DNA from: Deltaproteobacteria bacterium
GTDB lineage: Bacteria > Lernaellota > Lernaellaia > JACKCT01
Assembly (NCBI GenBank): GCA_020633895.1
Contig: JACKCT010000009.1
Location: 1 to 64,000 of the forward strand
DNA: 64,000 bases
Direction: 5' to 3'
Position numbers and translations under genes: made by a program. This document shows, piece after piece, positions 34,705 through 43,527 of the stretch (within the stretch, counting starts at the first letter, position 1; every line of letters begins with the position of its first letter). Below the pieces are notes generated by a model. It did no database searches, was not told the origin of the DNA, and saw only the letters and a list, made by a program, of their open reading frames with translations.

Positions 34705-36090
34705 ATGTCCTATGACGTCGCCGTCATCGGAGCCGGGCCGGGCGGATATGTCGCCGCCGTTCGCGCCGCCCAGTTGGGCCTGTCGGTGGCGTGCGTGGAA
34801 AAAGAGGAGCGCCTGGGCGGCGTGTGCCTGCGCGTGGGATGCATCCCGAGCAAGGCGCTGCTCGAGTCCTCCGAGCTGTATTACAAGGCCGGTCACGAGT
34901 TCAAGACGCACGGCATCGCCGTCTCCCCCGAACTCGACCTCGCCCAGATGCAAAAGCGCAAGGACGGCATCGTCGACGCCCTGACCAAGGGCGTGGCCCA
35001 CCTGTTCAAGACCAACAAGATCGAGCATATCGCCGGGACCGCCAAGTTCGTCGGCCCGGGCAAAGTCGAAGTGGACGGCAAGCCGCTGGACGCGAAGAAT
35101 ATCGTCATCGCCACCGGCTCGTCCCCCGCGTCTCTGCCGGGCGTGGACTTCGACGGCGAGCGCATCGTCGATTCGACCGGCGCGCTTTCTTTTGAGGACG
35201 TCCCGGGCGAATTCATCGTCATCGGCGGCGGGGCGATCGGCCTGGAGATGGGCTCGGTCTGGTCGCGCCTGGGCGCCCGGGTCACGGTGCTCGAATACAT
35301 GCCCCAGATCGTGCCGGGCATGGACGCCGAATTGGCCAAGCAGGCGACGCGCATTCTGAAAAAGCAGGGCCTGACCATCGAGACCGGCGTGCGCGTCACC
35401 GGCGCGAAGGTCGCCGACGGCAAAGTCACCGTTACCGCCCAGGGCGCCAAGGAGGGCGACGAGCCCCGCACCTGGACGGCGGACAAGGTGCTCGTCTCGG
35501 TTGGGCGTCGGCCCAATTCCGCGAATCTGGGATTGGACGCGGCGGGCGTGGAGGTCAACGAGCGCGGGTTCATCAAGGTCGATGAGCATTGGCGTACGTC
35601 GGCGGGGAATGTCTACGCCATCGGCGACGTCACCCCCGGTCCCATGCTGGCCCACAAGGCGTCCGAGGAAGGCGTGGCCGTCGCGGAAATTCTGGCCGGG
35701 GGCGCGGGACACGTGAACTACGACGTCATCCCGGCGGTGGTCTACACGGACCCGGAGATCGCGTCCGTCGGCAAGACCGAGGACCAGCTCAAGGAGGCGG
35801 GCGTCGAGTACAAGGCCGGGCAGTTCCCCTATCTGCCCAACGGCCGGGCCAAGGCCCTCAACGCCAAGGACGGGTTCGTCAAGATCCTCACCGACGCCAA
35901 GACCGACCGTATTTTAGGCGCCCATCTGATCGGCACGCGGGCGGGGGACCTGGTCGCGGAAATCGTCGTGGCGATGGAATTTTCGGGAAGCGCCGAGGAC
36001 CTGGGCCGCACCGTCCACGCCCATCCGTCCCTCCCCGAAATCGTCAAGGAAGCGGCCCTCGCCGCCTGGGACCGGCCGCTGCATAGTTGA
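34705..36090 (+). CDS. lpdA: dihydrolipoyl dehydrogenase (E3)
   Basis: A 461-residue FAD flavoprotein that reoxidises the lipoyl group using NAD+. It has FAD-binding GAGPGGYVAAVRAAQLG, redox disulfide C41/C46 in GGVCLRVGCIPSK (Arg where many have Asn), the NAD-binding VIGGGAIGLEMG region, AIGDVTPGPMLAHKA, and the C-terminal His-Glu pair in HAHPSLPEI. Last gene of the sucA-sucB-lpdA cluster; it may also serve pyruvate dehydrogenase or glycine cleavage. Confidence 0.96.
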   Translation: MSYDVAVIGAGPGGYVAAVRAAQLGLSVACVEKEERLGGVCLRVGCIPSKALLESSELYYKAGHEFKTHGIAVSPELDLAQMQKRKDGIVDALTKGVAHLFKTNKIEHIAGTAKFVGPGKVEVDGKPLDAKNIVIATGSSPASLPGVDFDGERIVDSTGALSFEDVPGEFIVIGGGAIGLEMGSVWSRLGARVTVLEYMPQIVPGMDAELAKQATRILKKQGLTIETGVRVTGAKVADGKVTVTAQGAKEGDEPRTWTADKVLVSVGRRPNSANLGLDAAGVEVNERGFIKVDEHWRTSAGNVYAIGDVTPGPMLAHKASEEGVAVAEILAGGAGHVNYDVIPAVVYTDPEIASVGKTEDQLKEAGVEYKAGQFPYLPNGRAKALNAKDGFVKILTDAKTDRILGAHLIGTRAGDLVAEIVVAMEFSGSAEDLGRTVHAHPSLPEIVKEAALAAWDRPLHS

Positions 36091-36148
36091 CGCTGCATAG
36101 TTAGGTGGTCGGTTGAGGGGATCGCTGTTTGGGGCGGTGACGACCAAA

Positions 36149-36262
36149 CAGAGCCCCAAGCGTCAGCGCGGGGTTGTCGAGCATTACACCTTTGTATTTA
36201 CGGCGTCGTAGGATACGGTGCGCGATCCGCTCGACGGCCCCTCCCTTACGGTCGGGGCTCTG
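36149..36262. repeat. palindromic A element supplying a stop codon
   Basis: Left end CAGAGCC at 36149, right end GGCTCTG at 36262. Inside are two hairpin halves and a GTCGAG...CTCGAC internal stem. Read on the minus strand, the right half TCAGAGCCCCGACCGTAA encodes the last residues Ser-Glu-Pro-Arg-Pro and the stop of the S9 peptidase gene. The element therefore overlaps that coding sequence by 17 bases. Confidence 0.82.
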
Positions 36263-38153
36263 ATTCGTTACCAGCGTCTTTCGTCGCCTCACCACCCACC
36301 AAATACTTCTTCAAAAACGACACCACCTTGGGATACGCGTCCAACTGATTCTTCAGCTTGGACAAACCATGCCCTTCGTCCGCGTACAGCAAATACTCCA
36401 CCGGCCGGCCGTTGGCCTTCATCGCCGCGACCATCTGCTCCGCCTCGGAAGCCGGCACGCGCGGGTCGTTGGCGCCTTGGACAATCATCAGCGCCGCCTT
36501 GATGCGGTCCGCCTTGTGCACCGGCGAGATGGATTCCAGGAAGTCGCGATCGTCTTTTAAGCTGCCGTACTCCGCCTCGCGAATGGACCGCCGCCATGCC
36601 CCGGTGTTCTCCAGGAATGTCACGAAATTCGCGATGCCCACGAACGAAACGCCCGCCGCGTACAGCTCGGGGTATTCCGTCACCGAGCCGAGCACCACGT
36701 AGCCGCCGTAGCTGCCGCCGTAAATGCCGATCTTTTTCGAATCAAAGTACCCCAGATCCTTGAGGCTCTCGGCCACATGGGCGTAGTCGCGCAGCGAGTC
36801 CAATCGATTTCGCCCGTCATCCAGATGCAGGTAATGCTTGCCGTACCCGTCCGAGCCGCGCACGTTCGGATAAGCCAACGCCACGCCCGAGGCGAGCAGG
36901 TACTGCGTCACGCGGCCGAACCACGGCCGGGACTGGGATTCGGGGCCGCCGTGGGCATAGATCACCACCGCGTTTTTGCCGTCCTTTTTCATCGTCGGCG
37001 GCAGATAAAGCCACGTGGGCACCTGCATGCCTCGGTAGCCGGAAAGCATCTCAATATTCGGCGCGATAAACGTCGAGACGTCGACACCCGCCGTGTCCGC
37101 GTTCGTCAGCCGTGTCGATTTGCGCGCCGCCACGTCATAGATCCAAAGGTTGGGCACCTCGGTGGGCGACTCGTAGGCGTACAACAGCCGGTCGCCGCTC
37201 GGGGACCAGGCCATGCGGCTGATCACCCCGTCCACCTTGTCGATCTCGCCCAGATACTTCTTGCGACGCAGGTCAATGAGGATCGGCTTGGAGGCGCCGT
37301 GCGTGTTGAGGGTATAGGACATATGCCGGTTGTCGGCCGAGACGGCCAGGTTGTTCGTGTCCCAGACGGACACGTCCTGGTAGTCCAGCAGCCGCTTGTC
37401 CAGCCGGTAGATGGCGAGCTTCGCCCACTCCCGCCCCTTGTTGGAGACCAGATAGAAATCGTCCTCGCCCTTGGGCCAGACGACGTTGGTGTAGACGCAG
37501 TTGCCGGTGTGGGGCGTGAGCAGGCCGTCCTTGAGGGTCGCAAGTTCGATGAGCGTCAGGTCGTTGTTGAAATTCGATTCCCAGGTGGAGACGACCAGGT
37601 ATTTGTCGTCGCCGGAAAAGGCGACCGGTTCGTTGTAGGCGTCGTGCTTGAGGACCAGGCGCTCCTTGCCGGTGTCCAGGTCTCGGACGTAGACGTCGAA
37701 AAAGCGCGCGTCGCGGGTGTTTTTCGAATAGGCGATCTTGGCGCCGTCGTGGGAAAAGCCGCCGAAGATGTGGATGGCGTCGTCGTCGTTCGTCAGGCGC
37801 TCGACGCCGGTTCCGAACTGGCTCATCAAATAGAGCTGCGTTCGTTCGTTGCCGCCCGCGTCCATGCCGAAGATCATTTGCGAGCGCGTGGGCGAATATT
37901 GCACGAACGAGACGCGCTCGTCGCCGTGGGTCAGCGCCCGGGTGGCTCCGGTTTTGGTGTCGACCTGCCAGACCTGGTCGGTGCCCGACTCGTCATAGAG
38001 GTAGGCGACGTACCGCCCGTCCGGCGACCAGGTCCCGCCGGTGGCGCTCTTGATTTGCAGATATTGGCGGATATCCGGCTCGCCCGCGAACGCCGAAGAG
38101 GCGAGGGCGAGAACGAGCGCGGCGGCGACGAGGTTTCGTAGGGTGTGTTTCAT
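36246..38153 (-). CDS. exported S9 family prolyl oligopeptidase-like peptidase
   Basis: A 635-residue serine peptidase with a signal peptide (AAALVLALASSAFA). An N-terminal seven-bladed beta-propeller (about 30-380; repeated WSPDG and SGDD units) gates a C-terminal alpha/beta-hydrolase domain with catalytic S481 (GGSYGGY), D563 (GANDPRV) and H595 (DEGHGL). The family cleaves short peptides, here probably in the periplasm. The last residues (SEPRP) and the TAA stop come from a palindromic A element, so the native C-terminus was probably slightly different. The C-terminal KDAGNESEPRP lies outside the fold. Confidence 0.92.
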   Translation of the reverse strand: MKHTLRNLVAAALVLALASSAFAGEPDIRQYLQIKSATGGTWSPDGRYVAYLYDESGTDQVWQVDTKTGATRALTHGDERVSFVQYSPTRSQMIFGMDAGGNERTQLYLMSQFGTGVERLTNDDDAIHIFGGFSHDGAKIAYSKNTRDARFFDVYVRDLDTGKERLVLKHDAYNEPVAFSGDDKYLVVSTWESNFNNDLTLIELATLKDGLLTPHTGNCVYTNVVWPKGEDDFYLVSNKGREWAKLAIYRLDKRLLDYQDVSVWDTNNLAVSADNRHMSYTLNTHGASKPILIDLRRKKYLGEIDKVDGVISRMAWSPSGDRLLYAYESPTEVPNLWIYDVAARKSTRLTNADTAGVDVSTFIAPNIEMLSGYRGMQVPTWLYLPPTMKKDGKNAVVIYAHGGPESQSRPWFGRVTQYLLASGVALAYPNVRGSDGYGKHYLHLDDGRNRLDSLRDYAHVAESLKDLGYFDSKKIGIYGGSYGGYVVLGSVTEYPELYAAGVSFVGIANFVTFLENTGAWRRSIREAEYGSLKDDRDFLESISPVHKADRIKAALMIVQGANDPRVPASEAEQMVAAMKANGRPVEYLLYADEGHGLSKLKNQLDAYPKVVSFLKKYLVGGEATKDAGNESEPRP

Positions 38154-38210
38154 GGAGTTAATGTACCTTCGGAAATTCGACGCGGATAGGGTGGCGTCGC
38201 GCCCGCCGTT

Positions 38211-38454
38211 TCAGAGCCGCGAGCCGTAGCGAGCGGGTGATGCAACCGTTGTTCGCCATACGCTATGGATTTTCAGAGCCCCGGCCTGTAGGGAGGGATC
38301 CGGTGCGGATCTGCACGTACCGAGCGTTGTTCAGCACATCGTACGTGGCGTGCCGGGTTGAACTAAACCGCTGCCTACAGGTCGCGGCTCTGACAGGGCG
38401 GTGTCGTCTTCTACAACGTTCGAATTTGACCCCTCACTACCGTTCATGGCTCTG
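38211..38454. repeat. cluster of four palindromic A half-elements
   Basis: Halves begin at 38211 (CAGAGCCGCGAGCCGTAGCG) and 38273 (CAGAGCCCCGGCC). Opposing halves end at 38392 (CAGGTCGCGGCTCTG) and 38454 (type I, CACTACCGTTCATGGCTCTG). They fill most of the gap between the divergent S9 peptidase and HNH genes, so this cluster lies in a 5' region. Nothing else is recognisable between 38455 and 38661. Confidence 0.78.
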
Positions 38455-38661
38455 GCGGAAACGATGGCGGTTTCGAATCATCAATTTCCCCCACAATTTT
38501 CCCCAATACTCCCTCGGAAAGGGAGCGAAGCGACCGTGGGGCCAGGGGGGAACCCCGGCCGCCGGAGGCATGAGGCACTCCTCCCCGCAAAACATTTGAT
38601 TTTCTCTCTTCAATCCATTTAACCTGACCTAAGGCAATCAAACGAATTTTCCGGAATCGAA

Positions 38662-39354
38662 ATGACGTACGCCGCCGACATCCCCGCGATCAGCTTTGAC
38701 GAGATGTGCGCCGAAGAAGGCGTCTACCTGCAGCGGGGGATGTACTATCGCCATCGCCCCGATCGCTCGGTGGTGCTCATTTCCAGTCGGGATCGATCCG
38801 GGTATTTCGACGCCTGCGGCCAATCGGGGTCGATGATCCTCTACCAGGGCCACAACGCGATGCGTTCCAAGCACGTGCCCTATCCCGATCTGGTCGATCA
38901 GCCCGAACGCACCCAAAGCGGCGCTCCGACCGTCAACGGACACTTCGTCAAGGCCGCGAGCGACTATCGGGCCGGGGCGGCGGCGCCCGAGGCGGTGGCG
39001 ATTTACAAGAAGCTGGCGTCCGGCGTCTGGCTGGCGATGGGCTTGTATTGGCTCGTCGACGCCTGGGACGAGACCCATCGCGGTCGCCGTGTCTTCAAGT
39101 TCAAATTCCTACGCGACAAGCCCTTTCCCCGCACGCGCCTGGCCAATCCCGCGCCCCGGCGCATCTCGGCGCGCGTTCGGGCGGCCGTCTGGAATCGGGA
39201 CGAGGGCCGATGCGTCATCTGCGGCTCCGGCGACCAACTGCATTTCGACCATATCGTCCCCGTCGCCAAGGGCGGCGCCAACACCTCCGCCAACATCCGC
39301 CTCCTCTGCGCCCGCCACAACCTCCTCAAATCCGACCACATCGCGGGCGCGTAG
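38662..39354 (+). CDS. HNH endonuclease with SRA-like N-terminal domain
   Basis: A 230-residue protein. Residues 180-222 are a complete HNH nuclease: zinc pair C184/C187, catalytic HFDHIVP (H194, D196, H197), N211 and the second zinc pair C216/H219. Residues 20-155 resemble an SRA/YDG modified-base reader: ILYQGHN, DQPERTQSGAPTVNGHF, and GLYWLVDAWDE followed by FKFKFL, in the order seen in SRA domains. SRA-HNH proteins are known type IV restriction enzymes that cut modified DNA. No methyltransferase is adjacent, which fits. The SRA assignment is by pattern only. The stop codon is in the loop of a B-element hairpin. Confidence 0.75.
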   Translation: MTYAADIPAISFDEMCAEEGVYLQRGMYYRHRPDRSVVLISSRDRSGYFDACGQSGSMILYQGHNAMRSKHVPYPDLVDQPERTQSGAPTVNGHFVKAASDYRAGAAAPEAVAIYKKLASGVWLAMGLYWLVDAWDETHRGRRVFKFKFLRDKPFPRTRLANPAPRRISARVRAAVWNRDEGRCVICGSGDQLHFDHIVPVAKGGANTSANIRLLCARHNLLKSDHIAGA

Positions 39355-39649
39355 TCGCGCCGGACTGACGGATGCCAAGGCATCCTGTACGCTGATGCGT
39401 TGTCGTATGTTCCATGGAGTGGCGTCGCGTTATTCCAGCCGAACTGGCGGGCGATTCCGACCTTTCAGAGCCGCGCACGGTAGTAAGCGGTCTAGTGCAA
39501 CTTGGCACGCCGGAGGCGATGTCCGTCAACGAACGTGACGTGCTGGGACGCACCAGACCCCTCCCTACCGGTCGGGGCTCTGAATCGCATCGAACGCGAA
39601 CCCGATCACCGAGTTGTCCCAAATCCGCCCTCTAAAGGGTGCGGCTCTG
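39346..39649. repeat. palindromic B element followed by A elements
   Basis: B starts with hairpin 1, GGCGCG-TAGT-CGCGCC (39346-39361), whose left arm is the end of the HNH gene and whose loop holds its TAG. Hairpin 2 is GGATGC-CAAG-GCATCC (39370-39385). From 39465 come A halves: CAGAGCCGCGCACGGTAGTA, an opposing half ending at 39582, and a third ending at 39649. B and A abut in the same order as at 29133, 55329 and (inverted) 52030. Confidence 0.8.
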
Positions 39650-40028
39650 ATGGACACGAACGCAGTTCTGACGCCACTCCTGCTCTCCCGCGCCGCCTCC
39701 GAAACTGCTTTTCTGCAATTCCGGTCGACAAATTTCCCGTTTCTGCATCGCCAAACCGTAAGATCCGCAAAATTCCCTGCACGGAATGCACTTTTCGCCG
39801 CGCGTCGAGGCGAAACGGCGAAATGTCCGGCAAAAATTGACAAAAATGCAAAAAACAGCGAGCGAAATCGAATTTGAAAGCAGAAAATCGGCTTTTTGAA
39901 GCAAAAAATCTGTGATTTCTGCAAATCCGGGTTGACGGTGGGCCGAGGGGCAGGTAAACCCATAGCCGAAGCCGATCCACGGCCGCTCGCTCGAACAGGG
40001 CCAAAGCAAGGACGAGCCGCCTGATCCG
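39650..40028. other. gap upstream of the glutamine synthetase gene
   Basis: No supported gene. The stretch 39690-39930 is AT-richer, with near-repeats of TTCTGCA and CTGCAAATCC and runs of A. This should hold the glnA promoter. I looked for a sigma-54 -24/-12 site (TGGCAC-N5-TTGCA) and found none. Confidence 0.5.
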
Positions 40029-41342
40029 ATGGAACTGCACGAAATCAAGCGCATCATGTCCGAATCGGGCGTGCAGTATCTGCTGCTGCAGTTTACGGAC
40101 GTTCTGGGCAACCTGAAGGGCGTGGAGGTGGGATCCAGCCAGTTGGAGCAAGTTCTGGAACAACCCATTCCCATGGACGCCAGTTCGGTCTTGGGGCGTT
40201 ATCGTTCCAAGGAGATCGACGGACGCCTGCGTCCGGATCTGGACACGTTCGTGGTGATGCCCTTTCCCCGGGACGGCATCCAGGGCGCCCGCCTGATCGG
40301 TGATCTGACCCGCCCCGACGGCGAGCCGGACACCAACTGCCCCCGCCAGATTCTGCGCAACGTCGCCCGGGAGCTGACCGACGAGGGCCTGGATATCACC
40401 ATCGCCCCCGAGGTGGAGTTCTACCTCTTCCCCATTGACGACGACGGCCGTCCCTCGCTGCATCCCAGCGACGATTCGGGATATCTGGATTTCGTCGCCG
40501 ACCAACCGGGCCAAGCCTTTCGCCGCGAACTGGTGGCGGTCATGGAGCAGGTGGGCGTCACGGTACAGCACGCCCACCACGAACTCGCCCCCGGCCAGCA
40601 TGAATTGGCGCTGCAGCCGATGAAGCCCTTGGAATGCGCCGACGCGATCGTGACGCTGCGGTTCATGGCCAAAGCCCTGGCCGGCGGGCACGGACTGATG
40701 GCGACCTTCATGCCCAAGCCCCTCTACGGCTCGGCCGGTTCGGGGATGCATCTGTCGGTGTACGGTCAGAAGAACAAGAAGGATCTGTTCACCGACGAGT
40801 CCGGGCGCATGACCGTCGAGGCCAAGTATTTCCTGGGCGGGTTGCTGTCCCATTCGGCGGGCATGAGCCTTTTGCTCAACCCCCTGGTCAACAGCTACAA
40901 ACGCCTGGTCCCCGGCCACGAGGCCCCCACGCACGTTTACTGGTCCACCGAGAATATCGAGCCCTATGTGCGGGTTCCGGCGGGGCAGGGGCGGCGTTGC
41001 CTGGAGGTGCGGGCGCCGGATCCGTCGTGCAATCCCTATCTGTCCATCGCCGCGGTGCTCGCCGCGGGACTGGACGGCATCCGATCCAAGACCAACGCGG
41101 GCGAGCCCATCAACAAGGACATCGCCCGACTTTCGACCCGCGAGCGCGGACGGTTGCGCGTTCGGCCCTTACCGGGCAATTTGGGACAGGCGGTCGACCA
41201 GTTCGGCAAGGACCGCTTTCTCTCCCAGATCCTGGGCCAGGACATCGCCCGGACGCTGATGCGGGCCAAAGCCGAGGAGTGGCAGGACTATATCCGCCAA
41301 GTCCATCCCTGGGAGTTGGAGCACTACCTGGCCATCACCTAA
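40029..41342 (+). CDS. glnA: glutamine synthetase, GSI-alpha type
   Basis: A 437-residue type I glutamine synthetase: ATP + glutamate + ammonia to glutamine. Shared motifs are LLLQFTDVLGNLKGVE, PEVEFYLF, AHHELAPGQHE, TFMPKPLYGSAGSGMH and SYKRLVPGHEAPT. The end TQVHPWE-like (RQVHPWELEHYLAIT) and the length match the Bacillus/archaeal GSI-alpha class. The adenylylation tyrosine region of GSI-beta is absent: the equivalent reads NKDIARLSTRE. So it is not expected to be controlled by GlnE. It lies upstream of glnB and a GSI-beta gene. Confidence 0.92.
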   Translation: MELHEIKRIMSESGVQYLLLQFTDVLGNLKGVEVGSSQLEQVLEQPIPMDASSVLGRYRSKEIDGRLRPDLDTFVVMPFPRDGIQGARLIGDLTRPDGEPDTNCPRQILRNVARELTDEGLDITIAPEVEFYLFPIDDDGRPSLHPSDDSGYLDFVADQPGQAFRRELVAVMEQVGVTVQHAHHELAPGQHELALQPMKPLECADAIVTLRFMAKALAGGHGLMATFMPKPLYGSAGSGMHLSVYGQKNKKDLFTDESGRMTVEAKYFLGGLLSHSAGMSLLLNPLVNSYKRLVPGHEAPTHVYWSTENIEPYVRVPAGQGRRCLEVRAPDPSCNPYLSIAAVLAAGLDGIRSKTNAGEPINKDIARLSTRERGRLRVRPLPGNLGQAVDQFGKDRFLSQILGQDIARTLMRAKAEEWQDYIRQVHPWELEHYLAIT

Positions 41343-41474
41343 CCGGGGCCGGGCAGGGCGACGACGGCCGACAGGCCGCCTGTTTGCGGGGGACATGAAG
41401 CCGCAGGCGGGCAAACCGATCGGAAACGGCCGGGGAAGCGACAAGAGCCGACGAGACACGAGGGGCGTTGCGAC

Positions 41475-41813
41475 GTGAAACGCATTGAAGCGATCATCAA
41501 ACCCTTCAAGCTCGACGACGTGGTGGATGCGATCAACAAGGCCGATGTCTTCGGCGTCACCGTCACCGAGGTGCGCGGGTCCGGACGCCAGAAGGGCCAT
41601 AGCCCCCTGTACCGGGGCGCCGAGTATGTGGTGGATTTTCTACCCAAGCTCAAGTTGGAGATGGTCGTGCCGGAATCGAAGGTGGAGGAGTTGATCGAGC
41701 TGATCTCGGAAGCCGCGTTTACCGGCAAGATCGGCGACGGCAAGATCTTCATCTATCCGGTCGACGAAGCGGTGCGCATCCGCACCAAGGAAAGAGGCGA
41801 AGACGCGCTTTAG
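41475..41813 (+). CDS. glnB: nitrogen regulatory protein PII
   Basis: A 112-residue trimeric signal protein that binds ATP/ADP and 2-oxoglutarate and reports nitrogen status to glutamine synthetase regulation. The T-loop GRQKGHSPLYRGAEY has the uridylylation site Y51. VDFLPKLKLEMVV and GKIGDGKIFIYPV (B- and C-loops) are complete. It starts at the GTG at 41475 with GAGGGG upstream. Its position directly before glnA is a common arrangement. Confidence 0.95.
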   Translation: MKRIEAIIKPFKLDDVVDAINKADVFGVTVTEVRGSGRQKGHSPLYRGAEYVVDFLPKLKLEMVVPESKVEELIELISEAAFTGKIGDGKIFIYPVDEAVRIRTKERGEDAL

Positions 41814-41904
41814 CTGGCCCATGGGGGGCGAGATCGCGGCGCGTTTCATCGGTGAATCCGATGTTCGTTCATAGTGGGCCATCTAAGTTTTGAGGAGGTG
41901 AGTC

Positions 41905-43317
41905 ATGAGCCCCAAGGAAGTACTCGATTACGCTAAAAAGCACGACGCGGTCATGGTCGATCTGAAGTTTATGGACTTCCCCGGCATGTGGCAGCACTTC
42001 CAGGTGCCGATCTCGGAACTGGAAGAGGATTCCTTCGAGGACGGCTACGGTTTCGACGGCAGCTCCATTCGCGGATGGCAGCCCATTCACGCCTCCGACA
42101 TGCTGGTGATCCCCGATCCGGCCACGGCGGTGATGGATCCGTTCACCCAGTATCCGACGCTCTCGCTGATCTGCAACATCTACGATCCGATCACCCACGA
42201 GGCCTACACCCGCGACCCGCGCAACATCGCGCGCAAGTGCGAGGCCTACATCAAAAGCTCGGGCCTGGCCGACACGGCCTTCATCGGTCCCGAGGCCGAG
42301 TTCTTCATCTTCGACGACGTGCGTTTCGACACCGATGCCCAGCACGGTTTCTACTACGTCGACTCCATCGAAGGCACCTGGAACACGGGTCGGGACGAGA
42401 AGCCCAACCTGGCCTACAAGCCCCGCCACAAGGAAGGCTACTTCCCGGTCGCCCCGACCGACAAGTTCAACGACATCCGCACCGAAATGGTGCTGGAGAT
42501 GCAGAAGCTCGGCATTGCGGTCGAGGCTCAGCATCACGAGGTGGCCACCGCCGGTCAGGCCGAGATCGACATGCGCTTCGCGCCGCTGCTGAAGATGTCC
42601 GACCAGCTCATGTGGTTCAAGTACATCATCAAGAACGTGGCCGTGAAGCACGGCAAGACCGTCACCTTCATGCCCAAGCCCGTCTTCGGTGACAACGGCT
42701 CGGGCATGCACACCCACTCCTCGTTGTGGAAGGACGGCAAGCCCCTGTTCGCCGGCGATCAGTACGGCGGCCTGTCCGAGATGGCCATGCACTACATGGG
42801 CGGCATCATCAAGCACGCCAAGGCCCTGTGCGCCTTCACCAACCCGACCACCAACAGCTATCGCCGTCTGGTGCCGGGCTACGAGGCGCCCATCAACATC
42901 GCCTACTCCTCCCGTAACCGCTCGGCGGCCCTGCGTATTCCGATGTACTCGGATTCGCCCAAGTCCAAGCGCATGGAGTGCCGCTTCCCCGATCCGATGG
43001 CCAACGGCTACCTGGCCTTCTCGGCCATCGTCATGGCCGGCGTGGACGGCATCCGCAACCGCATCGATCCGGGCGAGCCGCTGGACAAGGACATCTACGG
43101 CCTGTCCCCCGAGGAGCTCAAGGACGTGCCCAACACGCCCTTCAGCCTGGAAGAGGCCCTGCAGTCCCTGGCCGACGACCACGAGTTCCTGCTGACCGGC
43201 GATGTGTTCACCCAGGACGTCATCGACACCTGGATCGAGTACAAGACCGACGCCGAGGTCAAGCCCAACCGCCTGCGTCCGACGCCCCACGAGTTCGAGC
43301 TGTACTTCGACCTGTAG
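41905..43317 (+). CDS. glnA: glutamine synthetase, GSI-beta type (adenylylatable)
   Basis: A 470-residue glutamine synthetase of the enterobacterial class. Motifs: [77 protein letters not shown] puts the adenylylation tyrosine at Y398, matching Y397 of the Escherichia coli enzyme, so control by GlnE and PII is expected. A strong GAGGAGGTGA ribosome site precedes the ATG. A rho-independent terminator follows at 43355. Confidence 0.96.
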   Translation: MSPKEVLDYAKKHDAVMVDLKFMDFPGMWQHFQVPISELEEDSFEDGYGFDGSSIRGWQPIHASDMLVIPDPATAVMDPFTQYPTLSLICNIYDPITHEAYTRDPRNIARKCEAYIKSSGLADTAFIGPEAEFFIFDDVRFDTDAQHGFYYVDSIEGTWNTGRDEKPNLAYKPRHKEGYFPVAPTDKFNDIRTEMVLEMQKLGIAVEAQHHEVATAGQAEIDMRFAPLLKMSDQLMWFKYIIKNVAVKHGKTVTFMPKPVFGDNGSGMHTHSSLWKDGKPLFAGDQYGGLSEMAMHYMGGIIKHAKALCAFTNPTTNSYRRLVPGYEAPINIAYSSRNRSAALRIPMYSDSPKSKRMECRFPDPMANGYLAFSAIVMAGVDGIRNRIDPGEPLDKDIYGLSPEELKDVPNTPFSLEEALQSLADDHEFLLTGDVFTQDVIDTWIEYKTDAEVKPNRLRPTPHEFELYFDL

Positions 43318-43354
43318 GCCGAACGCACTCTGCTCTCACCACGTGAACGACGAA

Positions 43355-43382
43355 CCCCCGGCCCGAAAGGCCGGGGGTTTTT
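43355..43382 (+). terminator. rho-independent terminator after glnA
   Basis: Perfect 9-bp stem CCCCCGGCC / GGCCGGGGG with a CGAAA loop, followed by TTTTT (43378-43382). It ends the glnB-glnA transcript. Confidence 0.92.
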
Positions 43383-43527
43383 GCATCGAGCGCGCGTCGA
43401 GGCGAGGTCGGAGAGTGCGAAGGTGGCCCAACCGGAGTCTCGGCGGAAAGTAAGGAGTCGATCCGAAATGATCGTGAGACGTTTTTTTGTATAACGCCAT
43501 CTAGTTCCCCGCCGCTAAAATCCGGCC

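Noticed and set aside
39650-41475. Sigma-54 promoter for the nitrogen genes
   Set aside because: No TGGCAC-N5-TTGCA-like site found upstream of either glutamine synthetase or of glnB.
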